DNA from: Adiantum capillus-veneris
Lineage: Eukaryota; Streptophyta; Polypodiopsida; Polypodiales; Pteridaceae
Direction: 5' to 3'
Assembly: GCA_014529385.2 (NCBI GenBank)
Contig: CM043967.1
Coordinates: 87,411,278 to 87,475,277 of the forward strand
DNA: 64,000 nucleotides
Positions 45,548 to 58,046 of this stretch are shown piece after piece. Numbering within the stretch: the first letter of the stretch is position 1; every line of letters begins with the position of its first letter. The notes under the pieces were generated by a model. That model searched no databases, was not told the origin of the DNA, and was given only the letters and a program-made list of their open reading frames with translations. The translations under genes were made by a program, and so were the position numbers.

Positions 45548-48206
45548 AACGGCTTCTCTGGGATCCCCAAATTTTGGGTCTCTTTTAAAAATAAGAAAAA
45601 TAGATTCCAATGTCCATTATGTCAGATGTTGATTTAAGATGTTTGATTGGTAGTACTGTAAGGTTCTAAAGTCGTTTCCACGTTCTTGTAGGTCAAACAA
45701 ACATTTGGTTTAGTTTTTAAGAAAATCCAGTATTTTTAGCATTTTTATTGTTTTTATACTTTCAGGTGCTTTTTTGCAAAAAGCAAGGCCGAATCTTTAA
45801 CCTACGAGTTCCAAGGAAGCTATGGTTCAATTTTATAAAAATCTCCTTTTTGAGTGCTTTTCATGCTATTTTTGGCTTTTTACCATGATTTTTAGTGCGT
45901 TTTAGTGAAAAGGACATTTGCTTTCTTATTCCAGTGGACAAGGAGAACCTGTGGTTCAATTTTAGAAAATCTTAACTATTTTTTCTTTTTACACTATTTT
46001 TTGCTTTTTGGTATTTTTTAAAAGCAACGTGCTTTTTAGGATAACCTAACTATAGGAATATTAATTTTAGTGCCCATCGCATTTACACTAGGTTGGTAGT
46101 GCGACACTTTTATGTTCTGGGACACTTTTATGTCCTGTTAGGTGACCATTTTCCTTGAATTATATCAAGAGTTTCAAAATGGATTTTGAGGTGCTATCTA
46201 TCTAGAAATTTGTCTCATGAGCTGAAAAAAACTCGACATTTTTTTGGAATATCAATTCCATCTTTAACCTTGTCCTTGCACAACATTTCACAACCTAAAC
46301 TGTGTGAAAAAACGGGTCCTGTTTTTGTCTTTTTTCAGCTTTTTGCAACTATACTACTCTAGAATTCATGTTTGTGAGGTCTATAATGCTAGAAAACTAT
46401 CTTTAGTAGTCCTCAACATGTCCTAATGCTTCTAGGGAGAAATAAATGTTAAAGTTGTAAGTTATTACCAAATTACAAAAATTGTCAAATTCTATTTTTT
46501 AGCCAATTTTAGCTCTTCGATGATTTTTTTGGTGGCTTTCATGATATCCAAATGCAGTTTTGATTTTCTATGTCAAATATTGTAACATAAAGCTAATATT
46601 CCTTGAGTTTTGGGGCACCTAATATCCGATTTTGCATAGTAGACAACGATGAATGATTTTTTTAATTACAGAAGAAAACGAAACATTCTAGTATATCAAG
46701 TATAGCTTTTTCAATATTATTAGTTTCTTGTGACAACTACATGCATTTTGTAGGTAGTAATCATATCTAGTCATAAGGATCAAATTTGGCTAGATATTGA
46801 ATAGTTTCTATGGGATTCTATAACTCATAATGTTGAACCCATTTTTTTCATGTTTGTTGTATTTAGCACTTCATCTTTGTCCCCAAGATTCCCCTTGGTA
46901 AGAGATGTATTATTCTTTTGACATGCTCCATGGCTCCTTATGAACCTAAAGGACAATAGGGAACTAAGAAAACATGCATATATTATTTGTATTGAGCGTG
47001 GCTATAGAAACTTTGATGATAGGTTTGCAGAATGGTAAAAATTCAACTTTTTTGTACCTATTTCTTTTGGCAAAACAAAAAATAGTGAGTGAGAACCAAT
47101 CATATGTTCTAATCACCAACCCATTGAAGTTAACTAGGGAATTTATCTCAAGTCCTACAAAAATCCCTAATCTTATTTTTATGCAACAAAATGTAAGAAA
47201 TGACTATTTTGATGAAAATGTACTGGTCCATCAACTTTGGAGGCTTGGTGTGACCAAAAGATGAGAGATTTTACAAGTTTCTTATTTTTTCCATGTGTAG
47301 TAGGCCTTGAACTATAACCTAATGAAAGGATTTTACAAAATGAGTGGATCTACTATGGTTTTGGAGGTTTTTTTAAAAACCCTGAAAGGACACTTTTATG
47401 TCCTGTTAGGTTACCAACCTAGTGTTAAAAAATGACCACCCGGATAAAAAACGAGATTAAATGAGATTTTCACTAGGAATTATTTTTATAGAGAGAAGCA
47501 CCGTAAATATGCCAGGGTAGTACGAGAAAGTCGTAATTATGTTGGGACATCACAGTGCGACATAGTCTAGTCATAGTTTCATTAGTTGGCCGAATACTTT
47601 TTAATTAGTCAATTTTACTGTAAAAATTCAATGGTAAGTGGGAAAGTGTCCAAAAGCTTGCAACTAATCCAAGCAAAAGAGGTAGCGCTAGTTCTTGGCT
47701 TGGGGCTCACTCCAGCTTTTTGCGATGCCTTTAAAATCACATGCAAGTCTCAATTTTTAGTGTCGTCAGTTGTGTCTACTACTGCAAGAAGGCCATACGT
47801 TGGAGAGGGGGAATAGGGAACACACCTTGCACACAAAATGTTTGCCTCTTTATAGCCCAGGGATTCCACAGCACCCCTAACCTCTCAAATAACACCTCCA
47901 AATTGTCTAATATGCACTAACAATCCCACTTTAGCATACCGAACTACCGCCTCACAACTTGGAAGAAACACCCTTCAGCATAAACACACCCACACTTCTC
48001 AACTCACCCTTTCTGACTCACAAAACACCCCAATTCTAACCTCTTAGAGACACCCTTCAAGTTGCAGGAAAACCCTCTGCAAACACCGGCAAGTACACAA
48101 AAACCAAGAGAAAAGGAGGGGGGCTGGGGAGAAGCAACACAAGATGTAGGGGCTAATACTTGGTATTATTGCATAGGGGGGTAGTATAGTAGAGTATGCA
48201 ACTCCA
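45548..48206. repeat. Direct duplication, right copy, interrupted by a CACTA-like element
   Basis: The same unit as 43344-44697, with an extra 1.34 kb at 46086-47424. The left copy gives the empty site (CGCATTAAAAAATG). Confidence 0.85.
46086..47424. mobile_element. Non-autonomous CACTA-like DNA transposon, copy 1
   Basis: It begins CACTAGGTTGGTA and ends TACCAACCTAGTG, a 13-bp perfect terminal inverted repeat with the CACTA signature. TTA flanks both sides, as expected for 3-bp target duplications; the left side has one extra T relative to the empty site. GGACACTTTTATGTCCTGTTAGGT occurs just inside both ends in the same orientation (first 20 bases of it are identical). The interior contains broken protein-like text shared with copy 2, such as LITNPLKLT and VHQLWRL. 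It has no recognisable transposase. Confidence 0.82.
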
Positions 48207-50150
48207 ATGGAAATCTTTGGACTACACATGCTTGAAAACCTTCAATCACACCCTCTGGCAAAAAAGCCCGTGAAAAATCACTCCTTTGCCCTTTTATAAG
48301 GCTTGGCTAAGGCTAAAAATGAAAAAAACATGAGCTATCTAGCTCGTACAACTTCACTCGAGCTTCTTTTATAAATTTTCATTGCATGGCTACCACTTGG
48401 CATTTTCTGGGAGTTTGGCATCTGCATGGTGCATACTTACTCAATTTGGTTGTTCGGCTCGCCTTTGGGCTCTATTCCTTTATTTTTTTCCTCTCTTACT
48501 CTTTCTCAACACATTTGTGGTGGGCTCCCATTTTTTATTTGCACCTTGAAGCTTTCAAGTTCTCCCTTGCTACCTTTTGGTGGGATTCCTCCCCTTGACT
48601 GGTTTTACACTTTCCACCCTTCTTCTCTCTCTCAGTTGTGGGACACAACCCTTCTCTTGCACCGGGGAGGGGGAGGCAATAGCGAGGTCTCTATTGCTCT
48701 CTCCCTCTAATTTCAAAAATCGGGGCACCAAGGGCCCCCAATTGGGCGGCCTACCACATCATCACCCGGCGACACAGCAGCGCGCGCCACCGGCACCATC
48801 ACATTGCCTAAAACCACCATACGCATGCCCACGGGCCGTCGTGCTCTGCCGCGAAATGCCAGAGCAACGCCCTGTTGGGGGTCTTCCATAGCTCACACCA
48901 CACAGGAGTTCCTCCCCTCTTTGATGCCCTTTGAATGGCCACGGACCATACCATATAGTCCACCTTTCGGTATCCGGCTACCCCATGTGGGTTTTTTTGC
49001 AGGGCCACGTGGTAGCACCATTTCACTCCAGCCTTTTAAGGCTTTTTAAAAACAATGAAATCCACTTTTTAAACCAAAACCTTCTTCCCTCCTGTTTGCA
49101 AGGCCTTCCATTTATGGCTCCAATGTCGGGTTGCGAGACTGCAAAGCCCCGGTATGACTCCACATTGTCGACTGCAAACCCATTCGACTTCATCGTTTTT
49201 TTAGTTCTCTAACCCCTCGAATCGAGGCCGCAAACCTTGATCAAATCATCTGCAATCCAATCCGGACAAGTGCACCTAATTTTACGACTCCAATATCTCC
49301 CAGCTCCGGACTCCGTTTGACATGGAGTAACTTCCTGTTAGCATCATGCACTGCATGCTATGTACCAAACACCTAGCGAGCTCATGAAAACAACAGATGG
49401 TGCATTCCCTAATGCGGGAAAGTGGGCTCAAAACTAGCCCCTGGAAAAACTTCAATTGACTATATCTTGCTAACCCGAGCTCCGATTTGCAATCTGAGAA
49501 GACAGGTATGCTCCATAACTCGAGCAATACACATATAACCTTTGACACCTGCCCGGGACACTTGTCCATAGCTGCCCTGTCCGGAAAAAATCTGCAACAC
49601 CCTGAACCTTCATCTTTCAATAACTTGGGCTCCGTAGCTCAATTTGATGAGATGTTTGGACCTGCTCCTTCAGCACTTCAAGCACTACATTACTGGGCAA
49701 AAAAAATTCACTTTGCATCTCCTTCATTTGCTTCCCCAATTAGCCCCTCATGGAGCCTTCCCTGGCCTATATACCACATGAGGCATACATTCCCACTGTT
49801 GCTTGTCAACCCATGATTTTCCTAGCTGCTCCGACCTTTTGCCAACCTTCTGCTAGCCTGCACATATCTGTCCATGCCACCTTCTAGAGTCGACACACTT
49901 TGGTTGTACCATCATTGCCCACCCCCTAATTGAGCATTTATGCTCAACCACATAAGAGCTTTTATTACTCTATAAACTTCAAGTGGGTTGCTCCACCCCC
50001 CCTGCATCATATAGCTTCCACCTGGATCAAACACATGCCTTTGATGCCTTCCAGCCATTTGTAACTACTCAACATAGTGTCGTACCATAGCGCCTAGACC
50101 ACCATGTGTGTAGGTTGTCCCTAGCCTTCCTGAAACCAAGCTCCAACACA
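47801..50150 (-). mobile_element. 3' LTR of a gag-only LTR element
   Basis: About 2.35 kb. It starts TGGAGAGGGG on the plus strand. It contains the GGCAATAG...CTATTG hairpin near 48660-48700 and the same internal blocks as the LTRs at 1 and 51960. The right end is near CTCCAACA (about 50147). A purine tract follows on the minus strand (GGTTGGGAGGGAGGTT, 50157-50172). The first 405 bases are shared with the duplication above. Confidence 0.65.
48655..48702. repeat. LTR hairpin, third-family copy
   Basis: GGGGAGGGGGAGGCAATAG, then CGAGGTCT, then CTATTGCTCTCTCCCTC: the same architecture as at 995-1041. Confidence 0.65.
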
Positions 50151-50231
50151 TGTCTGAACCTCCCTCCCAACCAAATAAAGTGGCGGCCTTCACCCTAGAA
50201 CCCTACACCTGCTGAACCAGCCTCCGCATAG

Positions 50232-51912
50232 CTATATCTGCCAACATAGCTTACATACCTTAAATGGAAGCAAAGTCACTGTTTGGGATTCTTCTTTCTC
50301 CACCCTTGGACATATCTGTTGCATCGGAATCTCCTCCGTCTTTGGCATCACAACCTCCTCTTTGGCCACACACTCAATTCCATCATCATCGAGCCCTTCA
50401 AGGTCGATCATCAGCACCTCTTGCTCTTCAGTTTCAATTACCTGTTCTTTAAGCACCTCTTCTCTTGTTGCATCAAGCTCTTCTTGGGAAGAAAGTAACT
50501 CGGTCTCAATTGCACCATCTTTGTCTTCCTCCATAGACACGAATGCTTTATCTCTCCTGGAAAAATGCTGCACCTGTTGCACCACCATGGAAACTTCCAC
50601 CGCTACTTTCATCAGCACAGCCATTAGCATGGCTCCACACACCACCTTTACTTGCATTTCATCATCTATAGGCCTAGACCGCTGCATTTTGTCTTCAGCA
50701 TGCATCTCGGCTTGCTTTGTTCCCTGCTTTTCTTGTACACGGGCTACTACCATATCATCAAATAGATAAGATGGCAACTTTACCTTTACTAGCTTAGGTT
50801 CCTCAAAATCCGTCTCCCCGTCATAGGATGTGGACTCATCCACACTATTCTCCTCTCTTGTCTCCCACCTACATGAGCTTGTATATTCATCTTCATCGGC
50901 ATCATAAACTGATTCCGTATGTGCATCCACTGGCTACTCCACAAAATCTTGACCATCTTCCCGCCTTTGCTCACTTTCTCCATCAGCTCCTGAACCCTCG
51001 GTATCTGCACTATCGCATTTGGCTATCCTTTCATGAAAACTTTCCACAAGAACAGGCTTTACCTCTTCAACCTGCACCCGAACCTCCATATCTGCTACCA
51101 CTTTCTCATCTCTGTTCACCTCACCATGGAGCTTCTCCTCGTTGAAAAACTCATCCACCCTCGGCACATGCACTTCACATACTGGAAATATCCAAGGAAC
51201 ATAGCCAATAGTAGTTCTTACCTCAATACGCTGGGCATTCCGAGCACTTGAAACTTCCCTTGGTGAGACCAAGGAGCACTTTGCTACCTGCGCAACATGC
51301 ATATAATCTGCTGGCTTTATCATGCCCAACTCCAGCTTCGGCTTTACCTTTTTTCTCTTTATATTTGCCAGATAGACCATGTCTTTGTAGGTATCTGTAC
51401 CATCTTCCACCTTTTCTCTAATCCTCGGATGCAAGCATTCTAGCAGCTTTGACAGCTTCAAATACTAGTCTCTTTTGATCCCAGTAGCAACCTCTAACTG
51501 CTTCCAACAAGCTTCAAACTGCTCAATGAAAATAGAGAAATCTTTACTTACATCCTGGCGTACCACCTTTAGCCTTGCACCAGCTTCTTCCGACGTAATC
51601 ACCTTTCGAAACCGTTGCAAAAATTGACTTTGTAATCCTTTCCAACAATCTCGATCAGTGCTCTAAAAACCATCAAACCACACCTTGGCTCATCCTCGCA
51701 TCAACAATTGCACCGTCCTGCAACCTTTTTGTATTCGTCAATATACGCATCCGTAGTAGCCATAACTCAAAATCTGCTAACCAATCCTCGGGATCTTCAA
51801 TGCCTGTAAATATGGGGCCAAAAGATGGCTCCACCATCTTTGTCAACTTCAAACTCGACCATCTAACATCTCGACCATCAGCCAACTGCTTGGCTAAAAA
51901 CACCACTTCCAA
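50232..51912 (-). pseudogene. gag of the gag-only LTR element (broken)
   Basis: The N-terminal capsid part reads FGPIFTGIEDPEDWLADFEL near 51800, the FxGxxDPxxWLxxFE pattern of Retrotrans_gag. After a frame change it continues with text such as CWKGLQSQFLQRFRKVITSE and LKLSKLLECLHPRIREKVED. One stop near 50931 separates the last 232 codons. The C-terminal two thirds are acidic and low-complexity (EEEDKD..., EELDATREEVLKEQ). No zinc knuckle, protease, RT or integrase follows before the LTR. The element apparently encodes gag alone and would need pol from another element. Confidence 0.7.
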
Positions 51913-51936
51913 CCATAAATTGGAGCATCACCCAGC

Positions 51937-51954
51937 TCCTCAGTGGGGGCACCA
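51937..51954 (-). other. Primer-binding site of the gag-only element
   Basis: The minus strand reads TGGTGCCCCCACTGAGG a few bases after the LTR end CTCTCCA and just upstream of gag. The matching tRNA is not identified. Confidence 0.55.
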
Positions 51955-51959
51955 GAATA

Positions 51960-52850
51960 TGGAGAGAAGGAATACGGAACACACCTAACACACAAAATGT
52001 TTGCCTCCCTATAGCCCAAGTATTCCACAACACCCCTCACCTCTCAAATAACACCTTCAAATTGGATAATTTGCACTAACAATCCCACTTTAGCATACCG
52101 AACTACCGCCTCATACCTTGCAAGAAACACCATTCATCATAAACACACCCACACTGCTCAACTCACCCTTTCCAACTCACAAAACACCCAATTCTACCCT
52201 CTTAGAGACACCCTTCAAGTTGCAGGCAAACCCTCTCCAAACACCGGCAAGTACACAAAAACCAAGAGAAAAGGAGGGGGGATGGGGAGAAGCAACACAA
52301 GATGTAGGGGCTAATACTTGGTATTATTGCATACGGGGGTAGTACAATAGAGTATGCAACTCCAATGGAAAGATTTGCACTACACAAGCTTGAAAACCTT
52401 CAATCACTCCCTTTGGTAAAAAAGCCCTTGAAAAATCACTCCTTTGCCCTTTTATAAGGCTTGGCTAAGGCTAAAAATGAAAAAAACATGAGCTATCTAG
52501 CTCGTACAACATAAATGGAGCTTCTTTTACAAATTTTCATTGCATGGCTACCACTTGGCATTTTCTTGGTGTTTGGCATACTTATGCAATTTGGTTGTTC
52601 GACTCACCTTTGGGGTCTATTCCTTTGTTTTTTTCCTCTCTTACTCTTTCTCGACACATTTGTGGTGGGCTCCCATTTTTTATTTGCACCTTGAAGACAC
52701 CTCGGGAATACATTCCCACTGCTTCTTGTCAACCCATGATCTTCCTAGCTGCTCCGACCTTTTGCCAAGCTTCTGCTAGCCTGCACATATGTGTCCATGC
52801 CACCTTCTAGAGTCGAGACACTTTGGCTGTACCAACGTACCTATTTTAGG
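51960..52850 (-). mobile_element. 5' LTR of the gag-only element, internally deleted
   Basis: It matches 47801 onward up to TTTTTATTTGCACCTTGAAG (52697), then resumes at the equivalent of 49776 (ACATTCCCACTG). So about 1.2 kb is missing. It ends near 52850, where similarity to the partner LTR stops. Confidence 0.7.
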
Positions 52851-52904
52851 AGAGGTGCAAGCTTTTCATCACCATCTCCATAAGCTCTTCTCTCTCGTTT
52901 ACGG

Positions 52905-53311
52905 TGTCTTGCTGTGACACGTGTATAGTGGGAACGAATGCTACAAGATCTATCTTGCAACTGTTTAGATACAGAAGTATATTTCCTATAATGTACATAT
53001 GCATATCTAAGTATAATAATAAGCTTTCTATCTCATCCTATTATTTATCTCAAGGGTAATGTATTCTTACTTTACCATTAGAAAGTACTATGGGAAAAAG
53101 TGTCAATAGCTCCGTCTCTTTAATTTGGGCAAAGCATTGGTTCTTTCTTTCTATTATCTCATTATCATGTTCGATTGCACTTCCTTCCAAATTACCCTAG
53201 ACTTCATGGCATCTATAGTATAACTCCTTCATATAGCTTTTGGAGATCTCCTAGAAACTCTCACAGCAAAAATCCTAGTGCTTTCTTGGCAAGATCACAA
53301 ACTTCTTGACA
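52905..53311 (+). mobile_element. Solo LTR of the DHG-protease gypsy family, internally deleted
   Basis: Starts TGTCTTGCTGTGACACG and ends TTCTTGACA. It is the inverse-orientation match of the two ends of the LTR at 32268-34276, without the central 1.6 kb. Flanks are TTACGG and ACGATA, at best a degenerate 4-bp duplication. The next 485 bases hold a short AT-rich frame and nothing recognised. Confidence 0.75.
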
Positions 53312-53796
53312 ACGATAAAAAGAAGAATAAGAAGGAGGAGAATACTATGTCTCTACTTCGTTACTATCTCCTCTCTCGTTTCAAGGTGTACGCGCCCTCC
53401 GAAAGCTCTCATGGTGAAAACCTCTACGTAGCTCTCATCACTGCTCTGTTGAAGCAAACAAAGAAGATTTTTGACAGTCCCTAATCAATTCTTAATCACA
53501 GTAAGAATCTCTAAACTCCATAGTTATCATCATCTCTCTCTCTATGTCAATTTTAAGAGTGGACACCCTCTTGGTGGTTTTTTTTTCATATAAGAGTGTA
53601 TGCATGGATTTGTTGAGTGTGTATGAATTTGCCTCATGATTATTTCAACATGTTTGGCATGTTGATTTATGCATACAATGTGTTTATCATCACGGTCGTG
53701 CATAAAAAGTACTTCTTGTTTCACGTCATAGAAGCGATAGGAACACTTTTTTGTTCATAACTCACAAACCGTTATGAATTAGCCCGAACCCTTTAA

Positions 53797-55040
53797 CACT
53801 AGGTTGGTAACCTAGTGTCCTTTCAAGGTTTTGAAAAAAACTTGCAAAACCATAGTAGATCCATGCATTTTGGAAAATCCTTCCATGAGCTTATAGTTCA
53901 AGGACTACTACATATGAAAAAATTGAGAAACTTGTAAAATTTCTCATCGATCTCTTGGTCACAACAAGCCTCCAAAGTTGATGGACCATTCCATTTTGTC
54001 CAAAACAACCATTTCTTAAAGTTGATTGCATATAAATGAGACTAGGGATTTTTCTAGGACATAAAATAAATTTACTTGTTAACTTCAATGGGTTGGTAAT
54101 CAAATCAATGGGTACAAAAAAGTTATATTTCTGCGATTCTGCGGGACTATCGTCAAAGTTTCTGTAGTCATGCTCAACACAGATACTATATTCACTTTGG
54201 GCCTTTGGATTCAAAAGGATCCATGGATCATGCCAAAAAGAATATTAGACCTCTTACCAAGTGGAGCCTTGATGACAATAATGAAGTGCTAAATACAACA
54301 AACATGAAAACATAGGGGTTAGTATTATGACCTAAATAATTCCATAGAAAGTACTCAATCTCTAGCCAAATTTGAAGTTTATGATTAGATATGGTTGCTA
54401 CCTACAAAATGCACACAATTGGCCTAAGAAACTAACAATATTTAAAAAGTTATACTTGCTACACTAGAATGTTTCGTATTCTTATGCAATTGAAAAACTC
54501 AACCATCGTCCTATACTATGCTATATAGTATATTAGGTGCCCCAAGAAAGATGATTTTTATGTTACACATGCCACTTACACAATCAAAATTGCATTTGGA
54601 TATCAAGAAGGCCACCAACAAATCATAAAGTGCTAAATTTGGCCAAAAAATAGGATAAGGAAATTCTTGTAATTTGGTCATAACCTTCAACTACTTAAAC
54701 CTTTGTAGAAGCATCATAACATTTTGAGGACTACTAAGACTAATCCTCTGGTAATCTAGATCTCACCAAAATGAATTTTAGAGTGGTATAGTTGCAAAAC
54801 TTTGTTAAAAAAAACCAAAAACAATACCCGTTTTTCCACACACTTTAGGTTCAGAAATGCTATGCAAGAGTAAGGTTAATGGTGAGATCAATGTTTTTTT
54901 GAAAAATGATGTTTTTTTCAGCTAATAAGGAAACATTGTGGGTATATAGCACCTAAAAATTCAGTCTCAAACACTTCAAATAATTCAAGACAAGCGGTCA
55001 CTTAGCAGGACATAAAGGTGTCCCATTACCAACCAAGCAT
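53797..55040. mobile_element. Non-autonomous CACTA-like DNA transposon, copy 2 (inverted)
   Basis: It starts CACTAGGTTGGTAACCTAGTG, itself a small fold-back, and ends TACCAACCAAGCA(T), a degraded partner of the 13-bp terminus. TAA lies before the left end and TTAA around the right end. The interior is the reverse complement of copy 1 (for example CCATAGTAGATCCATGCATTTT against its match near 47340). Many differences show that the copies are old. A short frame at 53891-54214 (minus) shares LITNPLKLT and VHQLWRL with copy 1 but has no known domain. Confidence 0.75.
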
Positions 55041-56377
55041 TAAAACAAAGATAAAACACATCATTTAGAACATTTTATATCTTGAGTTTCATGTGAAAAT
55101 CACGCACGAGTTAACAGATATGGTCAAAAAACAACTTGTTGCCCACTGCACTTGGTCAAAATTTTGGACCTTAGGCTCCTTGCAGAAAAACTATATAGAT
55201 TCACCGGATGAGCAAACCCACTTAGCCAATTGAAAAGCTTGATTAAACTTGATGATAAATGTATTTAGGCCTTCATTATTATCTTGGGTATGCGGGTTAT
55301 TAATCATTCCATAACCCGGTTTATCTAGACTTGTAGGGGTGCTACCCAAGGGGGAGTACCATATGACGTCGTAAGTTAGCCGAGTTGTTTATACATGATT
55401 TTTGATTTATTTTGGTGAGTTGATTTCAAGTATTATAGGTCCATAAACTTATGTGAGGATATACGGTTAGTCAACCCGAACCGCACATGCATATATGAAT
55501 AAAGTGGATTTCTTTTTGTGTTACCGTTTGTTGTGGAGTGCTAGTCTATATTATGCATCTGAGCTTGATGCATTGTTTTGAGGTCAAAAACTTTCATTTG
55601 CATGTTCTGTATGCTCTAGAAAATGGCAAAAAGTTGTTTTTCGCATATGTGTGAAGTTATGGTTTATGGTTTCCCTAAGGGCGGGAGTTGTTTTGCATCA
55701 TGATTATGGTGATGAAATAATATCACCTGATGGATGGAACCTTAAAATAAATGTGTATGCCTCATGTGCATGGGTATGAGTGCTTTACACCTTTCGAGGT
55801 CAAAACTAGGAGTTCTACCAAACATCGAGCGAACTTATCCGAGTAACCTCAAAACTGAGCAAAGTTATTAAGTGAGTTTCTCAAGTATATGTATACTTGT
55901 TTTTTAGAAATATCTATCACACATACACACACACACACACACACATACAGAGATTTACCTAAACCCAAACAATAAAAGTGAGCACCATTGCTCCACAATC
56001 ATGGATATAAAAACCTACTCATCCTTATATATGTCACCATTGCTAGGAAAAATATATTTTTTGGAAACTTAAATACACATCAATGGAACAACTTAGTTCA
56101 CAAAGATGGAAGATGCGGCTCCTTTTCATTTTGGATCATTGTTTTGGAAAATCTAGCGGATGTCAATAAGGCCATAATTTGTTTGCGGCAAATTTCAGTC
56201 TCTTTTGAGCTTGTGCCTGCTCAAGACAAGGTGGTAAGGAAATCATGCTAGCTAGATGAGGGAAAGGGTTGCATTGTATCGACAACACATTTTATTGTAG
56301 ATAATAGAGACTTGCCAAACCAAGAGATCCCATGTATGTCCACTAAGAAGAGCACTCATAAGTGAGAGAAGATGCTT

Positions 56378-56380
<3 letters not shown>

Positions 56381-56446
<66 letters not shown>
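56381..56446. repeat. (CT)n microsatellite
   Basis: 33 CT units with one TT interruption near 56409. Confidence 0.95.
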
Positions 56447-56449
<3 letters not shown>

Positions 56450-56714
56450 AGAAGAGAAACAATATCACTATCATCATGACAATAAGCAATCTATTTTCAA
56501 AAGATACAAACTGTCTTTTCAACAAAATGTTGAGCCTAGAGAATCTCCAAGAAAAAGTCTTTGCACTTTGAGAAACCAAAGCTAACCAGATCTACTTCAA
56601 TCTTTGCATTATCTTTCTTCTTTTTCTCTTCACCTTGCGCATTCTTCCACTCAATTCTTAGTCCTCATGAAAACCAAGCCAACGAGTGAGCACAACCAAA
56701 ATACTTTGCATGAT

Positions 56715-56721
56715 CTTCTCT

Positions 56722-56779
<58 letters not shown>
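56715..56779. repeat. Compound (CT)n(CA)n microsatellite
   Basis: TCTCTTTCTC... then an uninterrupted CA run. Confidence 0.95.
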
Positions 56780-56781
<2 letters not shown>

Positions 56782-57597
56782 TCTCTGAAAGAGTCTGCGT
56801 CTCTTTCACTTTTCAGAGTTCTCCAAGCCATTTCATGTGAAGGCTCAGTGACAACCAATTGCGAACTTTTTTAGTTTCCATGAGAGTTTTTAAAAAAAAG
56901 GATCTAATTGGCTGGCAACCAGTTGGGACGTAACTGGTTGGCAGCCGTTTGCGACCCTACTCCTGGGAACCGTAGACCACGACCAGCAAATCGACACTTG
57001 TGATGTACTTTTTCATGCTCTCACAAAATTTTAATCACACAACTGCTCGCAACTCTCACGGAAAAGTAACATGGCTAGCAGCTACTTGCACACAAATGGA
57101 CAACCATTGAAGCCAATGTTTGGGAAAAGTGTGCCTCAACTTAGAGGCGAGTACCGCTAGAAATTTATAACTTTAGTGAAAACAATCTCTAAAAAGTAGT
57201 CCTGCTAGTCCGTAGCTGAAGGGGAAAATAAGAGGAAAGAAAAAATATATCCTAATTATAGAACAAGCGGCAACCCTTGCCCTATAAGGAAACGCAAATG
57301 CAAATGAAAAAAGCCGATCTATCTCATGTTTCCTTCATTGTGCTAAAATTCAGGTTAGGTGTGAGACCACGATTTAACAAAATGTACAAAATTTTATTAA
57401 TCCCAGTAACATACAGTGAGACTAGGCTCTTAGCAATGAGCCGATTGAAAACTCAAAGCAACCAATTGAAGGGAGGGAAAGAAGATAAAATTTGCTTTGA
57501 AAATTCCAAAAAATAACGTTTAATTGTAAAAACTGTCATTATTTTGAAAAATTACTCTTTGGATCTTTCCTAGATGTTTGTGAAGTTGATTTTTGGG

Positions 57598-58046
57598 AAA
57601 ACTACCCCTCTAATTTGTGGAAATTCCCAAAATATCCCTCAAATTCTAAAAATTCTCAAAATACCCCTAATATTTTTCCATAAATTCCCAAAATGCCCTT
57701 CAAATTTTCTAAAATTCCCAAAATACCCCTAGTTGTGAGAGTAAGTTTCTCAAAAAATAAAAAAGTTTGTAGCTTTTCATAAGATGACTAATAGTCTATG
57801 GTACAAGATGCTAAAACTAGAATTTGAGTTGGTTATGTAGGCTTTCGCGATGAATTGTTTCATTATTTTTAAACGTTAACTACCTGTTTTGTGAGGTAAT
57901 TTTTTACAAATTACATCCTAAGCACTCAAAAACGGAATTCAATTGTCAAAAAAGATTAAATACTAAAAAATGTTGAGCAATCCAACCGAAATAGATATGA
58001 GGGTATTTTGGGAATTTTCACAAATTAGAGGGGTATTTTGGTAATT
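57598..58046. repeat. Imperfect inverted repeat, 45-bp arms
   Basis: ACCCCTCTAATTTGTGGAAA at 57604 pairs with the text near 58010-58035 (TTTTCACAAATTAGAGGGGT), with further similar A/T-rich ACCCCT modules between. It could be a degraded miniature fold-back element. No gene is visible inside. Confidence 0.55.

Larger units (their letters stand above)
55041..57590. other. No gene recognised; simple repeats
   Basis: AT-rich sequence with a CA run at 55918-55950, a CT run at 56381-56446 and a compound CT-CA run at 56715-56779. Short frames here follow the microsatellites and lack protein-like composition. Confidence 0.6.

Noticed and set aside
50264-51251. Plus-strand frames opposite the gag gene
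   Set aside because: They mirror the minus-strand gag and lack motifs.
53278-53484. Small plus-strand gene next to the solo LTR
   Set aside because: Its first part is the LTR end; the rest has no recognisable motif.
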